A DNA stretch of 64,000 nucleotides from Mycobacterium sp. PSTR-4-N (GCF_022348085.1 NZ_JAKRFN010000003.1:186001-250000); one strand, 5' to 3'. Shown: positions 11,395 through 20,138, counted from the stretch's first letter. The notes: generated from the letters alone by a model not told the origin. Program-made: numbers and translations.

Positions 11395-13074
11395 GTGGCA
11401 GCCCGCCGACACTCGCTCAGCACCTCCATCGCCGGTCTCCACGGCGACGAGCGCACCGTCGGCAGCCCCCTGGACCCCGCCGAATTGGTTGCGCTGCACC
11501 GCACCCGCCTGTTCGGCGCGACGGGCACCGTGCTGATGGCGATCGGCGCGCTGGGGGCCGGTGCGCGCCCCGTCGTGCAGGACCCCACCTTCGGCGTGCG
11601 CCTGCTCAATCTGCCATCGCGCATCCAGACGGTGTCACTGACCATGACCACCACCGGCGCGGTGATGATGGCACTGGCCTGGCTGATGCTCGGCCGGTTC
11701 GCGCTGGGCAAGCGCCGCATGACCCGCAGCCAGGTCGATCGCACGTTGCTGCTGTGGGCGCTACCGCTGCTGATCGCCCCGCCGATGTACAGCAAGGACG
11801 TCTACTCCTACCTGGCCCAGAGCGAGATCTCCCTGCAGGGCAACGACCCCTACCGGGTCGGGCCGGCCCCCGGTCTGGGGCTCGATCACGTCTTCACGCT
11901 GTCGGTACCCAGCCTGTGGCGCGAGACGCCCGCCCCGTACGGGCCGCTGTTTTTGTGGATCGGGCGCGGCATCTCGCGGATCACGGGCGAGAACATCGTC
12001 GAAGCGGTGCTGTTCCACCGGCTGATGGTGTTGTTGGGCGTCGGCCTGATCGTGTGGGCGACGCCCCGGCTGGCACGCCGCTGCGGCGTCGCCGAGGTCA
12101 GCGCACTCTGGCTGGGCGCGACCAACCCGCTGCTGTTCATGCATCTGATCGCCGGCATCCACAACGAGGCGCTGATGCTGGGTCTGATGCTGGCCGGCAC
12201 CGAATTCGCGCTGCGCGGTATCTCCGCTTTTCCCAGGGGCACCGCGGTGGGTGACGCCGTCCGGCACCGCGGGTACGCGCCGGCCATGCTGCTGGCCGGA
12301 ACGGTGTTGATCACGATGTCCTCGCAGGTCAAGCTGCCGGGGTTGTTGGCGCTCGGTTTCGTAGCGATGGCGCTGGCCGCGCGGTGGGGCGGCACAGTCA
12401 AGGCGTTCCTGATGGCCGGCAGCGCGCTGGGCGCGGTGTCCCTGGCGGTGATGGCGCTGATCGGGTGGGCCAGCGGGCTGGGCTTCGGCTGGCTGTTCAC
12501 CCTCGGCACTGCCAACGTCGTCCGCAGCTGGATGTCCCCGCCGACGCTGCTGGCCCTGGGCACCGGTCAGGTGGGCATCCTGCTGGGCCTGGGCGACCAC
12601 ACCACCGCTGTTCTCGGTCTGACCCGCGCGATCGGCGTGACCCTGATCGCGATGATCGTCACCTGGCTGCTGTTCGCCGTGCTGCGTAACCGCCTGCATC
12701 CGGTCGGCGGCCTGGGCGTCGCGCTCGGCGTCACCGTGCTGCTGTTCCCGGTGGTGCAACCGTGGTATCTGCTGTGGCCGATCATCCCGCTGGCCGCCTG
12801 GGCCACCCGGCCGGGGTTCCGCGCCGCGGTCATCGCCGTCACCCTCATCGTCGGGATCTTCGGCCCCACCGCCAACGGCGACCGCTTCGCCCTGTTCCAG
12901 ATCGTGCTCGCGACACTGGCCAGCACCGTGATCGTGGCCACCCTGATCGCGCTGACCTACCGGTGGCTGCCGTGGCGCGCGGTGCCGGCAGCCGCGACAG
13001 GTCGCCTCGACGAGCCGGTAGGAGCGGCCCCCACGGCCGATCCCAAGGCCGACGCCTACGCTGAATCTCCGTGA
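11395..13074 (+). CDS. mptB: Alpha-(1->6)-mannopyranosyltransferase MptB
   Basis: A 559-residue polytopic membrane protein of the GT-C glycosyltransferase fold, with about 12-14 hydrophobic segments. The first extracytoplasmic loop contains the conserved acidic region YSKDVYSYLAQ, followed by LQGNDPY and PAPYGPLFLW. In mycobacteria and corynebacteria MptB uses polyprenyl-phosphate mannose to start the lipomannan backbone. The position next to the suf operon matches Rv1459c. The start is GTG 11395, directly behind a TANNNT hexamer. The stop overlaps the downstream ABC ATPase start (GTGA). Confidence 0.9.
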   Translation: MAARRHSLSTSIAGLHGDERTVGSPLDPAELVALHRTRLFGATGTVLMAIGALGAGARPVVQDPTFGVRLLNLPSRIQTVSLTMTTTGAVMMALAWLMLGRFALGKRRMTRSQVDRTLLLWALPLLIAPPMYSKDVYSYLAQSEISLQGNDPYRVGPAPGLGLDHVFTLSVPSLWRETPAPYGPLFLWIGRGISRITGENIVEAVLFHRLMVLLGVGLIVWATPRLARRCGVAEVSALWLGATNPLLFMHLIAGIHNEALMLGLMLAGTEFALRGISAFPRGTAVGDAVRHRGYAPAMLLAGTVLITMSSQVKLPGLLALGFVAMALAARWGGTVKAFLMAGSALGAVSLAVMALIGWASGLGFGWLFTLGTANVVRSWMSPPTLLALGTGQVGILLGLGDHTTAVLGLTRAIGVTLIAMIVTWLLFAVLRNRLHPVGGLGVALGVTVLLFPVVQPWYLLWPIIPLAAWATRPGFRAAVIAVTLIVGIFGPTANGDRFALFQIVLATLASTVIVATLIALTYRWLPWRAVPAAATGRLDEPVGAAPTADPKADAYAESP

Positions 13075-14006
13075 CCTCCCGTTCCGGCGACGCGCCCGTG
13101 CGACTGCGTGGCGTGACCAAGCGGTACGGCGACACCGTGGCGGTGTCCACGTTGGACCTCGAGGTGGGAGCGGCGGAGATCTTCGCGCTGCTGGGACCCA
13201 ACGGCGCCGGTAAGACGACGACGGTCGAGATGTGCGAGGGCTTCGTCCGTCCCGACGACGGCAGCATCGAGATTCTCGGGCTCGACCCGGTGGCCGACAA
13301 CGCCGAGGTGCGGGCACGGACCGGGGTGATGCTGCAGGGTGGCGGCGCCTACCCGGCCGCACGCGCCGGCGAGATGCTGGCGCTGGTGGCCTCGTATGCG
13401 GCCAATCCGCTGGACCCGGCGTGGCTGCTGGACACCCTGGGCCTGACCGATTCGGCGCGCACCGCCTACCGGCGGCTCTCCGGTGGCCAGCAGCAGCGGC
13501 TGGCCCTGGCCTGCGCGGTGGTCGGCCGGCCCGAGCTGGTGTTCCTGGACGAGCCGACGGCAGGGATGGACGCGCACGCACGCCTGGTGGTGTGGGAGCT
13601 GATCGACGCGCTGCGGCGCGACGGCGTGACGGTGGTGCTGACCACCCATCAGCTCACCGAGGCCGAGGAACTGGCCGACCACATCCTGATCATCGACAGG
13701 GGCCAGGCCGTGGCCGGCGGCACGCCCGCCGAGCTGATGCGCAGTGGCGCCGAGAACCAGCTGCGATTCCGGGCGCCGCGCATGCTGGACCTCTCGCTGC
13801 TTATCGCGGCGCTGCCCGAGAGCTACCGGGCCACCGAGCCCTCGCCCGGTGAGTACCTCATCGAGGGACGCATCGATCCGCAGGTGCTGGCGACGGTCAC
13901 GGCGTGGTGCGCCCGGCTCGACGTGCTCGCCACCGACATGCGTGTCGAGCAGCGCAGCCTCGAGGACGTGTTCCTCGACGTCACCGGGCGGGAGTTGCGG
14001 CAATGA
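13071..14006 (+). CDS. ABC transporter ATP-binding protein (ABC-2 exporter type)
   Basis: A 311-residue ATPase subunit starting at GTG 13071, overlapping the mptB stop. Walker A is GPNGAGKTTT, the signature is LSGGQQQRL, Walker B is LVFLDEPTAGMD and the switch histidine is in VLTTHQLTEAEEL. About 80 residues follow the ATPase domain, as in exporters of the DrrA/NodI type. It pairs with the permease encoded next, which overlaps it as ATGA. It matches Rv1458c. The substrate is unknown; tight linkage to mptB makes an envelope glycolipid a reasonable guess. Confidence 0.9.
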   Translation: MTSRSGDAPVRLRGVTKRYGDTVAVSTLDLEVGAAEIFALLGPNGAGKTTTVEMCEGFVRPDDGSIEILGLDPVADNAEVRARTGVMLQGGGAYPAARAGEMLALVASYAANPLDPAWLLDTLGLTDSARTAYRRLSGGQQQRLALACAVVGRPELVFLDEPTAGMDAHARLVVWELIDALRRDGVTVVLTTHQLTEAEELADHILIIDRGQAVAGGTPAELMRSGAENQLRFRAPRMLDLSLLIAALPESYRATEPSPGEYLIEGRIDPQVLATVTAWCARLDVLATDMRVEQRSLEDVFLDVTGRELRQ

Positions 14007-14818
14007 GCACGCCGAGGAACACACCGAAGCACACCTCGAACCGTTTCGCCGAGGGCACCTTCTCCCCCGATCCGCGGCCGGCCCCCGTGCCGCGGATGCT
14101 GGCCGCGCAGTACGGACTGGAACTGCGGCTGCTGCTGCGCAACGGCGAGCAGCTGCTGCTGACGATGTTCATCCCGATCACGCTGCTGATCGGGTTGACC
14201 CTGCTTCCGTTGGGCTCGTTCGGTCCGGATCGCGCCGGGACGTTCACCCCCGCGATCATGGCGCTGGCGGTCATCTCGACCGCATTCACCGGGCAGGCCA
14301 TCGCGGTGGCCTTCGATCGCCGGTACGGCGCCCTCAAGCGGCTCGGAGCCACCGCGTTGCCGGTGTGGGGCATCATCGCCGGAAAATCGCTGGCAGTGGT
14401 GACCGTGGTGTTCCTGCAGTCGATCCTGCTGGGCGCCATCGGCCTCGGCCTGGGCTGGCGGCCCGCGCCGGCCGGCCTCGCGCTGGGCGCGGTGATCATC
14501 GCGCTCGGCACCGCGATCTTCGCCGCGCTGGGTCTGCTGCTCGGCGGCACCCTGCGCGCCGAGATCGTGCTCGCGGTGGCGAACCTGATGTGGTTCGTCT
14601 TCGCCGGGGTGGGCGCGCTGACCGTCGAGGGTGGTACCGACGGGGGCATCGTGCCGGCCGCTGTGCAGTGGATCGCGCGGTTGACGCCGTCGGGCGCGCT
14701 GACCGAGGCGCTGACGCAGGCGATGACGCTGTCGGTCGACTGGTTCGGCCTTGCGGTGATGGCGATCTGGGGCGCGGCCGCCGCGCTATGCGCGCTGCGC
14801 TGGTTCCGCTTCACCTGA
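14003..14818 (+). CDS. ABC-2 type transporter permease
   Basis: A 271-residue membrane protein starting at ATG 14003. After about 45 cytosolic residues there are six hydrophobic segments, starting with LLLTMFIPITLLIGLTLLPL. The ABC-2 family glycine-rich central helices are seen in LGLLLGGTLRAEIVLAVANL. It forms an exporter with the preceding ATPase and corresponds to Rv1457c. Its 3' end overlaps the convergent PhlG-like gene by 33 bases, so there is no room for an intrinsic terminator. Confidence 0.88.
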   Translation: MSTPRNTPKHTSNRFAEGTFSPDPRPAPVPRMLAAQYGLELRLLLRNGEQLLLTMFIPITLLIGLTLLPLGSFGPDRAGTFTPAIMALAVISTAFTGQAIAVAFDRRYGALKRLGATALPVWGIIAGKSLAVVTVVFLQSILLGAIGLGLGWRPAPAGLALGAVIIALGTAIFAALGLLLGGTLRAEIVLAVANLMWFVFAGVGALTVEGGTDGGIVPAAVQWIARLTPSGALTEALTQAMTLSVDWFGLAVMAIWGAAAALCALRWFRFT

Positions 14819-15427
14819 GCTCGCCACCTGAGGCAGCAGATACTCCAGCCGACCGACCTCCTCGATGTTGTGCCGGACCCATGCTTCGGCCATCGTCGGC
14901 GGGAAGCGGCGTCGCAGCAGCGCATTGACCGGGGCCATCACCGCGCTGCGCGCGCCGATGTCCAGCACGGACACGTAGTGGGCGCCCTCGACGCCCGCCG
15001 ACCACGTGTGCTCGAGGGCGACGATCGGCACCCCGGCGAGCCGCTGCACCAACCGGATGCCGGTGACGTCGAGTTTCTCGACCCGGTCGACGACGTCGAC
15101 GCCGAACCTGGGATCACCGCCGAACGCCTCGACGACGTGGAACCGGGCACCTTCGCCGGCTCCGCCACCGGGCGCGGGCCGCCACAGCTCCCACCGGATG
15201 TGATCGGTCGGGTGCCAGGCCAGATAGCGATCGACGATCCGTCCGCCGTACTGCATCGTGCCGTCCAGGTGGGTGAACCAGTCGAGCAGCATCGCCGGGG
15301 TGACCCCGGCCAGGGGTCGGTGGTCGATCGTGATCCGGCGCCGGCCGTGGGCACAGTCGATGAACTGCACCGATGCCGAGTCGATCGGCCGCATCGGGTA
15401 CAGCACGGGAAGTGGCGGGTGGTACAT
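14786..15427 (-). CDS. DAPG hydrolase (PhlG)-like protein
   Basis: A 213-residue protein starting at ATG 15427 with AAGGA five to six bases upstream. It resembles the 2,4-diacetylphloroglucinol hydrolase family: LLDWFTHLDGTMQYG, a DRYLAWHPTDHIRWELW block, and a C-terminal HNIEEVGRLEYLLPQV. The repeated His and Glu residues fit a metal-binding carbon-carbon bond hydrolase of the START-like fold. It is divergent from a TetR regulator with two matching palindromes between them, suggesting an inducible enzyme acting on, or sensing, an aromatic or polyketide compound. The family call comes from motif memory and the substrate is unknown. Confidence 0.6.
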   Translation of the reverse strand: MYHPPLPVLYPMRPIDSASVQFIDCAHGRRRITIDHRPLAGVTPAMLLDWFTHLDGTMQYGGRIVDRYLAWHPTDHIRWELWRPAPGGGAGEGARFHVVEAFGGDPRFGVDVVDRVEKLDVTGIRLVQRLAGVPIVALEHTWSAGVEGAHYVSVLDIGARSAVMAPVNALLRRRFPPTMAEAWVRHNIEEVGRLEYLLPQVASSGEAEPAQRA

Positions 15428-15440
15428 GTCCGTCCTTAGA

Positions 15441-15458
15441 AGATACGTTTGCGTTTCT
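15441..15458. promoter_or_regulatory. Palindromic operator 1 of TetR/PhlG-like pair
   Basis: AGATACGTTTGCGTTTCT is an imperfect inverted repeat with half-sites AGATACG and CGTTTCT. It overlaps a minus-strand TATCTT that could be the -10 box of the PhlG-like gene. It is nearly identical to a second copy 46 bases away. Confidence 0.65.
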
Positions 15459-15486
15459 AAAGAGAGACGGTACGATGGCCGCAATA

Positions 15487-15504
15487 AGATACGCAAGCGT
15501 TTCT
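15487..15504. promoter_or_regulatory. Palindromic operator 2 of TetR/PhlG-like pair
   Basis: AGATACGCAAGCGTTTCT differs from the first copy only in the four-base centre. It lies 20 bases before the TetR start codon, just downstream of a TACGAT hexamer (15471-15476 region) that could be the regulator's -10 box. Two sites suggest the TetR protein represses both directions. Confidence 0.65.
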
Positions 15505-15524
15505 CTTCGGAATCGAGTGTGATC

Positions 15525-16112
15525 ATGCCCACCACCCGTCGACGCGGCCCGGAGCTCGATGCGGCGATCAAGTCGGCCGTCATGGATCTGCTGGCCGCGC
15601 ACGGACCCGACGGCGTCACGATGGAGGCGGTCGCCGCGGCCGCCCACACCAGCAAGCCCGTGCTCTACCGGCGGTGGTCCGACCGCCGCGCCCTCCTGCG
15701 CGACACCCTCATCGAGGTCGCCTCGGCGGCGATCCCCACCGCGGACACCGGCGGGTTCCGCACCGACATGCTGGCCGTGCTGCGCGGGTGGGCCGAGCTG
15801 TTCGCCGGCCCACGCGGACCGTTGATGCGCTCGATCGTGATGGCGGTGGCGGCCGACCCCGAACTGGCCGAGACGTTCCACGCCGACGTCATCGGCAGCC
15901 GCAAGGCCGACGTGACCGCCCTGGTGCAGCGCGGGATCGACCGCGGGGACGTGCGGGCCGACATCCCGATCGGCGTCGTCAGGGAACTCGGCCAGAGCGT
16001 GCTGTGGCACCACCTCCTGATCACCGGCGACCCCATCGACGACGACCTGGTGCTCACGCTCGTCGACGAGGTGCTGGTGCCGCTCACCGCCCCTACTACG
16101 ACCCGTAGTTAG
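15525..16112 (+). CDS. TetR family transcriptional regulator
   Basis: A 195-residue repressor starting at ATG 15525. Residues 15-60 form the TetR helix-turn-helix, with GVTMEAVAAAAHTSKPVLYR and the RRWSDRRALLRDTL helix after it. The C-terminal ligand domain is the TetR_C_11-like type with the segment VLWHHLLITGDP. It is transcribed away from the PhlG-like gene across a 97-base region holding two copies of an 18-base palindrome, the likely binding sites. The inducer is unknown but is probably a substrate of the divergent enzyme. Confidence 0.88.
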   Translation: MPTTRRRGPELDAAIKSAVMDLLAAHGPDGVTMEAVAAAAHTSKPVLYRRWSDRRALLRDTLIEVASAAIPTADTGGFRTDMLAVLRGWAELFAGPRGPLMRSIVMAVAADPELAETFHADVIGSRKADVTALVQRGIDRGDVRADIPIGVVRELGQSVLWHHLLITGDPIDDDLVLTLVDEVLVPLTAPTTTRS

Positions 16113-16120
16113 CCGGGCTC

Positions 16121-16126
16121 TACCAT
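16121..16126 (+). promoter_or_regulatory. -10 element for leaderless ctaA transcript
   Basis: TACCAT fits TANNNT and stands seven bases before GTG 16134, so the mRNA probably begins at the start codon. Confidence 0.5.
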
Positions 16127-16133
16127 CGACACC

Positions 16134-17102
16134 GTGCCCAGCCGACGACTCCTGCCACGGCTCTTCGTGCGGCTCGTCGATCTCTTCCCGGAGCCGAGCC
16201 TGCGCGTGCAGCGCATCGTCGCCGCCGCGGTGATCCTGACCCAGGGCGGCATCGCCGTGACCGGCGCCATCGTGCGTGTCACTGCGTCGGGACTGGGCTG
16301 CCCGACCTGGCCGCAGTGCTTCCCCGGCAGCTTCACGCCCGTCCCCCATGCCGAGGTTCCGGGCATCCATCAAGCCGTCGAGTTCGGCAACCGGTTGATC
16401 ACGTTCCTGGTCGTGCTGACCGCGGCCGCGGCCGTCATCGTGGTGACCCGGGCCCGGCGCCGCCGCGAGGTGCTCATCTACGCCTGGCTGATGCCGGCCT
16501 CGACCGTGCTGCAGGCCGTGATCGGCGGCATCACGGTTCTCACCGGCCTGCTGTGGTGGACCGTGGCGGTGCACCTGCTCGCCTCGATGCTGATGGTGTG
16601 GCTCTCGGTCCTGCTGTTCGTCAAGATCGGTCAACCCGATCAGGGCGTGACGGTCTCACGCGCGCCACGAGCGTTGCGCCAGCTGACCGCACTGAGCGCA
16701 CTGACCCTCGCCGCGGTGCTCGTCACCGGCACGATGGTCACCGGGGCGGGACCCCACGCCGGCGACAAGAGCATCGAGCGCCCGGTGCCACGGCTGGAGG
16801 TCGAGATCACCACGCTCGTCCACCTGCACTCGTCGTTGCTCGTGGCCTACCTGTCGCTGGTGATAGGGCTGGGCTTCGGGCTGCTGGCGACCCGCACGGC
16901 GCCTCCGGTGCTGAGGCGATTGCGGGTGCTGGTGGTCCTGATCGCCGCGCAGGGGCTGCTCGGTGCGGTCCAGTTCGCGACCGGGGTGCCGGCGGTGCTG
17001 GTGGCGTTCCACGTCGCGGGGGCCGCGGCGTGTACCGCCGCGACGGCCGCGCTATGGGCCGCGATGCGCGAACGGACCCAGCCCGAGCTCGTCGAGGGCT
17101 GA
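16134..17102 (+). CDS. ctaA: Haem A synthase CtaA
   Basis: A 322-residue membrane protein with about eight transmembrane segments starting at GTG 16134. The haem-binding histidines are visible in IHQAVEFGNRL, VAVHLLASM, LVHLHSSLLVAYL and AFHVAGAAAC. The extracytoplasmic loop carries the cysteine pair GLGCPTWPQCFPG typical of actinobacterial and Bacillus CtaA. It oxidises haem O to haem A for the aa3 cytochrome oxidase; the partner enzyme ctaB is 2 kb away. It overlaps the convergent ATP-grasp gene by 51 bases. Confidence 0.93.
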   Translation: MPSRRLLPRLFVRLVDLFPEPSLRVQRIVAAAVILTQGGIAVTGAIVRVTASGLGCPTWPQCFPGSFTPVPHAEVPGIHQAVEFGNRLITFLVVLTAAAAVIVVTRARRRREVLIYAWLMPASTVLQAVIGGITVLTGLLWWTVAVHLLASMLMVWLSVLLFVKIGQPDQGVTVSRAPRALRQLTALSALTLAAVLVTGTMVTGAGPHAGDKSIERPVPRLEVEITTLVHLHSSLLVAYLSLVIGLGFGLLATRTAPPVLRRLRVLVVLIAAQGLLGAVQFATGVPAVLVAFHVAGAAACTAATAALWAAMRERTQPELVEG

Positions 17103-18017
17103 CTCCAGCGCCAGCGCGAATCGGCGCTGCTGCCGGTCCCGGGCCGCCTGATCGAGCTGCCGCCACCCCAGTGACGGCTCGACGAGCTCGAGTTCCAGCA
17201 GCGCCGGCGCATCCGGTCCACCCAACACATCGACGCGCGCGTACAGCAGATCGGTGACCCGGATGCGCAGATGCGCCGCCGCGGCGGCGAGGGCGGCGTG
17301 GCCGACCTCCCACAGCTCGTCCGCCGGGTCCGCGCGCTGCAGACGCTCCTCGGCGTAGGTGCCGGACGGATCGAGCACCGGCCCCCGGCCCGCCTCGGGC
17401 AGCATCGGACCCTTCGTGAAGGCGTGTGACGGCTCACCGCGCAGGAACACCATCGCGGTCTCGCCGTCGGCCACCCGAGCGTCGTAGGGCTGTACCAGCG
17501 CCGTCCGTCCGTCGGCCTGCAAGGCCACGGCATGCGCGTACGCCGCGTCCGCGTCGCGGAACCGCATCGCCCCCACCGATCCGGCGCCGACCGCTGGTTT
17601 CACCACGATCTCCCCACCGACCTCCCCACCGACCTCCCCGATGACGACCGGCTCCCCCGGCGCGAAGAACGCGCTTGGTACGGTCGGCACGCCGGCGGCC
17701 GCGAGGTCGGCCAGATACCGCTTGTCGGTGTTCCACGCGACCACATCGCGCCCGTTGAGCAGCCTGCGCACCCGAGAGGTCCAGGCCATGAACTCGCCAA
17801 GCCGTTCGGTGTAGTCCCACGTCGCGCGCAGGATCACCACGTCGGCATCCAGCGTTGCGGGGTCGTCCCAGGAGAGCCACCGGGCGTGAAGTCCGCGCGT
17901 CCGCAGCGCCCCCACCAAGCCGGCATCGTCACCGTCGCCCTCGGGCAGCGCGGGGCATCCCGCCAGCACGATGCGCGGATGGAACACCTCGGGGCGGGCG
18001 AGCTTCATGACGGGCAT
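17052..18017 (-). CDS. ATP-grasp domain protein of unknown substrate
   Basis: A 321-residue protein starting at ATG 18017 (ATG 18008 is also possible). It looks like an ATP-grasp ligase: a preATP-grasp N domain with ATWDYTERLGEF, then IVVKPAVGAGSVGAMRF as the nucleotide-binding lysine strand, and LLYARVDVLGGPDAPALLELELVEPSLG carrying the metal-binding Asp/Glu residues. These enzymes join a carboxylate to an amine or thiol using ATP. It matches Rv1455 by position. A 12-base tandem repeat encodes a short Gly-Glu-Val-Gly repeat just before the ATP-binding strand. Substrates cannot be inferred. Confidence 0.78.
   Translation of the reverse strand: MPVMKLARPEVFHPRIVLAGCPALPEGDGDDAGLVGALRTRGLHARWLSWDDPATLDADVVILRATWDYTERLGEFMAWTSRVRRLLNGRDVVAWNTDKRYLADLAAAGVPTVPSAFFAPGEPVVIGEVGGEVGGEIVVKPAVGAGSVGAMRFRDADAAYAHAVALQADGRTALVQPYDARVADGETAMVFLRGEPSHAFTKGPMLPEAGRGPVLDPSGTYAEERLQRADPADELWEVGHAALAAAAAHLRIRVTDLLYARVDVLGGPDAPALLELELVEPSLGWRQLDQAARDRQQRRFALALESALDELGLGPFAHRGP
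17606..17640. repeat. 12-base tandem repeat, about three copies, inside ATP-grasp gene
   Basis: Units CGATCTCCCCAC, CGACCTCCCCAC and CGACCTCCCC follow each other in frame and give the peptide repeat GEVGGEVGGE. Four-residue copy changes would preserve the frame, so length variation between strains is likely. Confidence 0.8.
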
Positions 18018-18027
18018 GATGTCACCT

Positions 18028-19005
18028 ATGTACGCGATCGAAGTCGCCGAGACCGGCGGGCCGGAAGTTCTGTCCTACGTCGAGAAGTCCCGCCCCGCAC
18101 CCGGACCCGATCAGGTGCTGATCAAGGCCGAGGCGATCGGCGTCAACTTCATCGACACGTACTTCCGTTCTGGGCTGTATCCGCGGGAGCTGCCGTTCGT
18201 CGTCGGCACCGAGGTGTGCGGCACGATCGAGGCCGTCGGCGACGATGTCGCCGCGCTCAACGTCGGCGACCGTGTGGTGACCGCCCAGGCTCTCGGCGCC
18301 TACGCCGACTACTGCCTGGCCCCTGCCGACTTCGTCGCCTACGTGCCCGAGGGCGTGGCACCCGACGTGGCCGCCTCGGCGCTGTTGAAGGGTATGACGG
18401 CGCATTACCTGATCAAGTCCACCTACCCGATCCAGCAGGGCGACACCGTGCTGGTGCACGCCGGCGCCGGCGGCGTCGGTCTGATCCTGACCCAATGGGC
18501 CACCAGCCTCGCGACCAAGGTGATCACGACGGTCTCGACGTCCGACAAGGCCGAGTTGTCCCGCCAGGCCGGTGCGGTCGAGGTGCTCGACTATCCGGAC
18601 GATCCGCAGACGTTCGGCGCGCACATCCGGGAGCTGACCGACGGCCAGGGCGTGCAGGCGGTCTACGACGGGGTGGGTGCCTCGACGTTCGAGGCGAGCC
18701 TGGCAAGCCTCGCGGTGCGCGGCACGTTGGCGCTGTTCGGAGCGGCGAGCGGGCCGGTGCCGCCGTTCGATCCGCAGCGCCTCAACGCCGCCGGTTCGGT
18801 GTTCCTGACGCGACCGAATCTCGCCCACCACACCCGCACGGCCGACGAATTCTCGTGGCGGGCGGGCGAACTGCTCAGCGCCATCGCCGACGGCACGCTG
18901 ACCGTGACCGTCAGCAACCGTTATGCGCTCGCCGATGCGGAGCAGGCACACCGCGACCTGCAGGGCCGCAAGACCGTCGGATCGGTGGTGCTGCTGCCCG
19001 GCTGA
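18028..19005 (+). CDS. qor: Quinone oxidoreductase / zinc-free alcohol dehydrogenase family protein
   Basis: A 325-residue medium-chain reductase starting at ATG 18028. The NADPH-binding loop is HAGAGGVGLILTQWA, and the substrate-domain landmarks GVNFIDTYFRSGLYP and PFVVGTEVCG match quinone oxidoreductases. Structural-zinc cysteines are absent, as expected for the subfamily. It probably reduces quinones with NADPH in the cytosol. Order next to ctaB corresponds to Rv1454c. It starts 10 bases from the divergent ATP-grasp gene and stops one base before the ctaB stop. Confidence 0.88.
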   Translation: MYAIEVAETGGPEVLSYVEKSRPAPGPDQVLIKAEAIGVNFIDTYFRSGLYPRELPFVVGTEVCGTIEAVGDDVAALNVGDRVVTAQALGAYADYCLAPADFVAYVPEGVAPDVAASALLKGMTAHYLIKSTYPIQQGDTVLVHAGAGGVGLILTQWATSLATKVITTVSTSDKAELSRQAGAVEVLDYPDDPQTFGAHIRELTDGQGVQAVYDGVGASTFEASLASLAVRGTLALFGAASGPVPPFDPQRLNAAGSVFLTRPNLAHHTRTADEFSWRAGELLSAIADGTLTVTVSNRYALADAEQAHRDLQGRKTVGSVVLLPG

Positions 19006-19006
19006 C

Positions 19007-19951
19007 TCAGAGGTGCAGCAGGGTGGGCAGGTTCAGAGCCGAGTCGACGGCCAGCGCGCAGAACACCACCGCGAGGTAGTTGTTCGACTGGAGGAACAGC
19101 CGCAGCGGCTTGACCGGTTCCCCGCGCCGCACGCCGGCGTAGAGCTGATGGGCCATCACCAGGAACCAGGTACCGGCCAGGATGGCCACCGAGGCGTACA
19201 GCCAGCCGGTGGCCATGGCCAGCGCCAGCGTCGCGATCACGGTCAACCAGGTGTAGACGAGGATCTGCCTGGTGACCTGCACCTCGGTCGCGACCACCGG
19301 CAGCATCGGCACGCCCGCCGCCTTGTAGTCCTCCTTGTAGCGCATGGCGAGCGCCCAGGTGTGCGGCGGCGTCCAGAAGAAGATGATCAAGAACATCACG
19401 ATCGCGGGCCAGCTGATCGTGCCGGTCACCGCCGACCAGCCGATCATCACCGGCATGCAGCCGGCGGCTCCGCCCCACACGACGTTCTGCGAGGTCCGCC
19501 GCTTGAGCAGCAGCGTGTACACCAGCACGTAGAACGCGATCGTGGCGCCGGCCAGGTGCGCCGAGAGCATGTTGGTGGTCCACCACAGCCAGAAGAACGA
19601 CCCGACCGAGAGCGCCAAGCCGAACACCAGGGCGTGGCTGCGGGGCACCGTGGCGCGCGCCAGCGGACGGCGCTCGGTGCGCTTCATCACCTTGTCGATG
19701 TCGGCATCGGCGACGCAGTTGAGCGTGTTGGCGCCGGCGGCGGCCAGCAGTCCGCCGAACATCGTGTTGAGGATCAGCAGCGGGTCCACGCTGCCGCGGT
19801 GGGCCAGCAGCATCGCCGGAATCGTGGTGACCAGCAGGAGTTCGATGACGCGCGGTTTCGTCAGAGCCAGGTAGCCGAGCAGGGTGGTGCGGAAACCGCG
19901 CGGGGCGGCGTCGGCCGAATCCCCGACGAGGTCGCCTTCGCGGATCCTCAC
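19007..19951 (-). CDS. ctaB: Protohaem IX farnesyltransferase CtaB (haem O synthase)
   Basis: A 314-residue UbiA-family prenyltransferase starting at GTG 19951, with AAGGAG eight bases upstream. The first aspartate-rich prenyl-diphosphate motif is [20 protein letters not shown], and the second is around [21 protein letters not shown]. About nine transmembrane helices are present. It farnesylates haem B to haem O, which CtaA then oxidises for cytochrome aa3. A TACCAT hexamer at 19988-19993 on the minus strand may be its -10 box. Confidence 0.94.
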   Translation of the reverse strand: MRIREGDLVGDSADAAPRGFRTTLLGYLALTKPRVIELLLVTTIPAMLLAHRGSVDPLLILNTMFGGLLAAAGANTLNCVADADIDKVMKRTERRPLARATVPRSHALVFGLALSVGSFFWLWWTTNMLSAHLAGATIAFYVLVYTLLLKRRTSQNVVWGGAAGCMPVMIGWSAVTGTISWPAIVMFLIIFFWTPPHTWALAMRYKEDYKAAGVPMLPVVATEVQVTRQILVYTWLTVIATLALAMATGWLYASVAILAGTWFLVMAHQLYAGVRRGEPVKPLRLFLQSNNYLAVVFCALAVDSALNLPTLLHL

Positions 19952-20085
19952 CCAACCAACTCCTTCACGCCGCGTCTACTACAGGCGATGGTAGACCGCT
20001 CGGGGCCGTCGCCGAAATCTCGGGGTGTCACGGATGGTTCCCGGCACCGTGGGTATCACCCCTGCGTCCCGGCGTCGGTGAGCAC

Positions 20086-20091
20086 TAGGGT
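20086..20091 (+). promoter_or_regulatory. Possible -10 element of the tkt operon
   Basis: TAGGGT fits TANNNT and is followed by a leader of about 40 bases with an AAGGAG ribosome-binding site. No convincing -35 is seen, so this is tentative. The region also holds the divergent ctaB promoter. Confidence 0.35.
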
Positions 20092-20138
20092 GGTTGGTGC
20101 GGATCGACACGCCCCACCAAGTCCAAGGAGTGCGCCTC

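Noticed and set aside
11761-13581. A 606-codon antisense frame over mptB
   Set aside because: Shadow frame of a GC-rich membrane protein gene; low-complexity Arg/Pro/Gln content and no motif.
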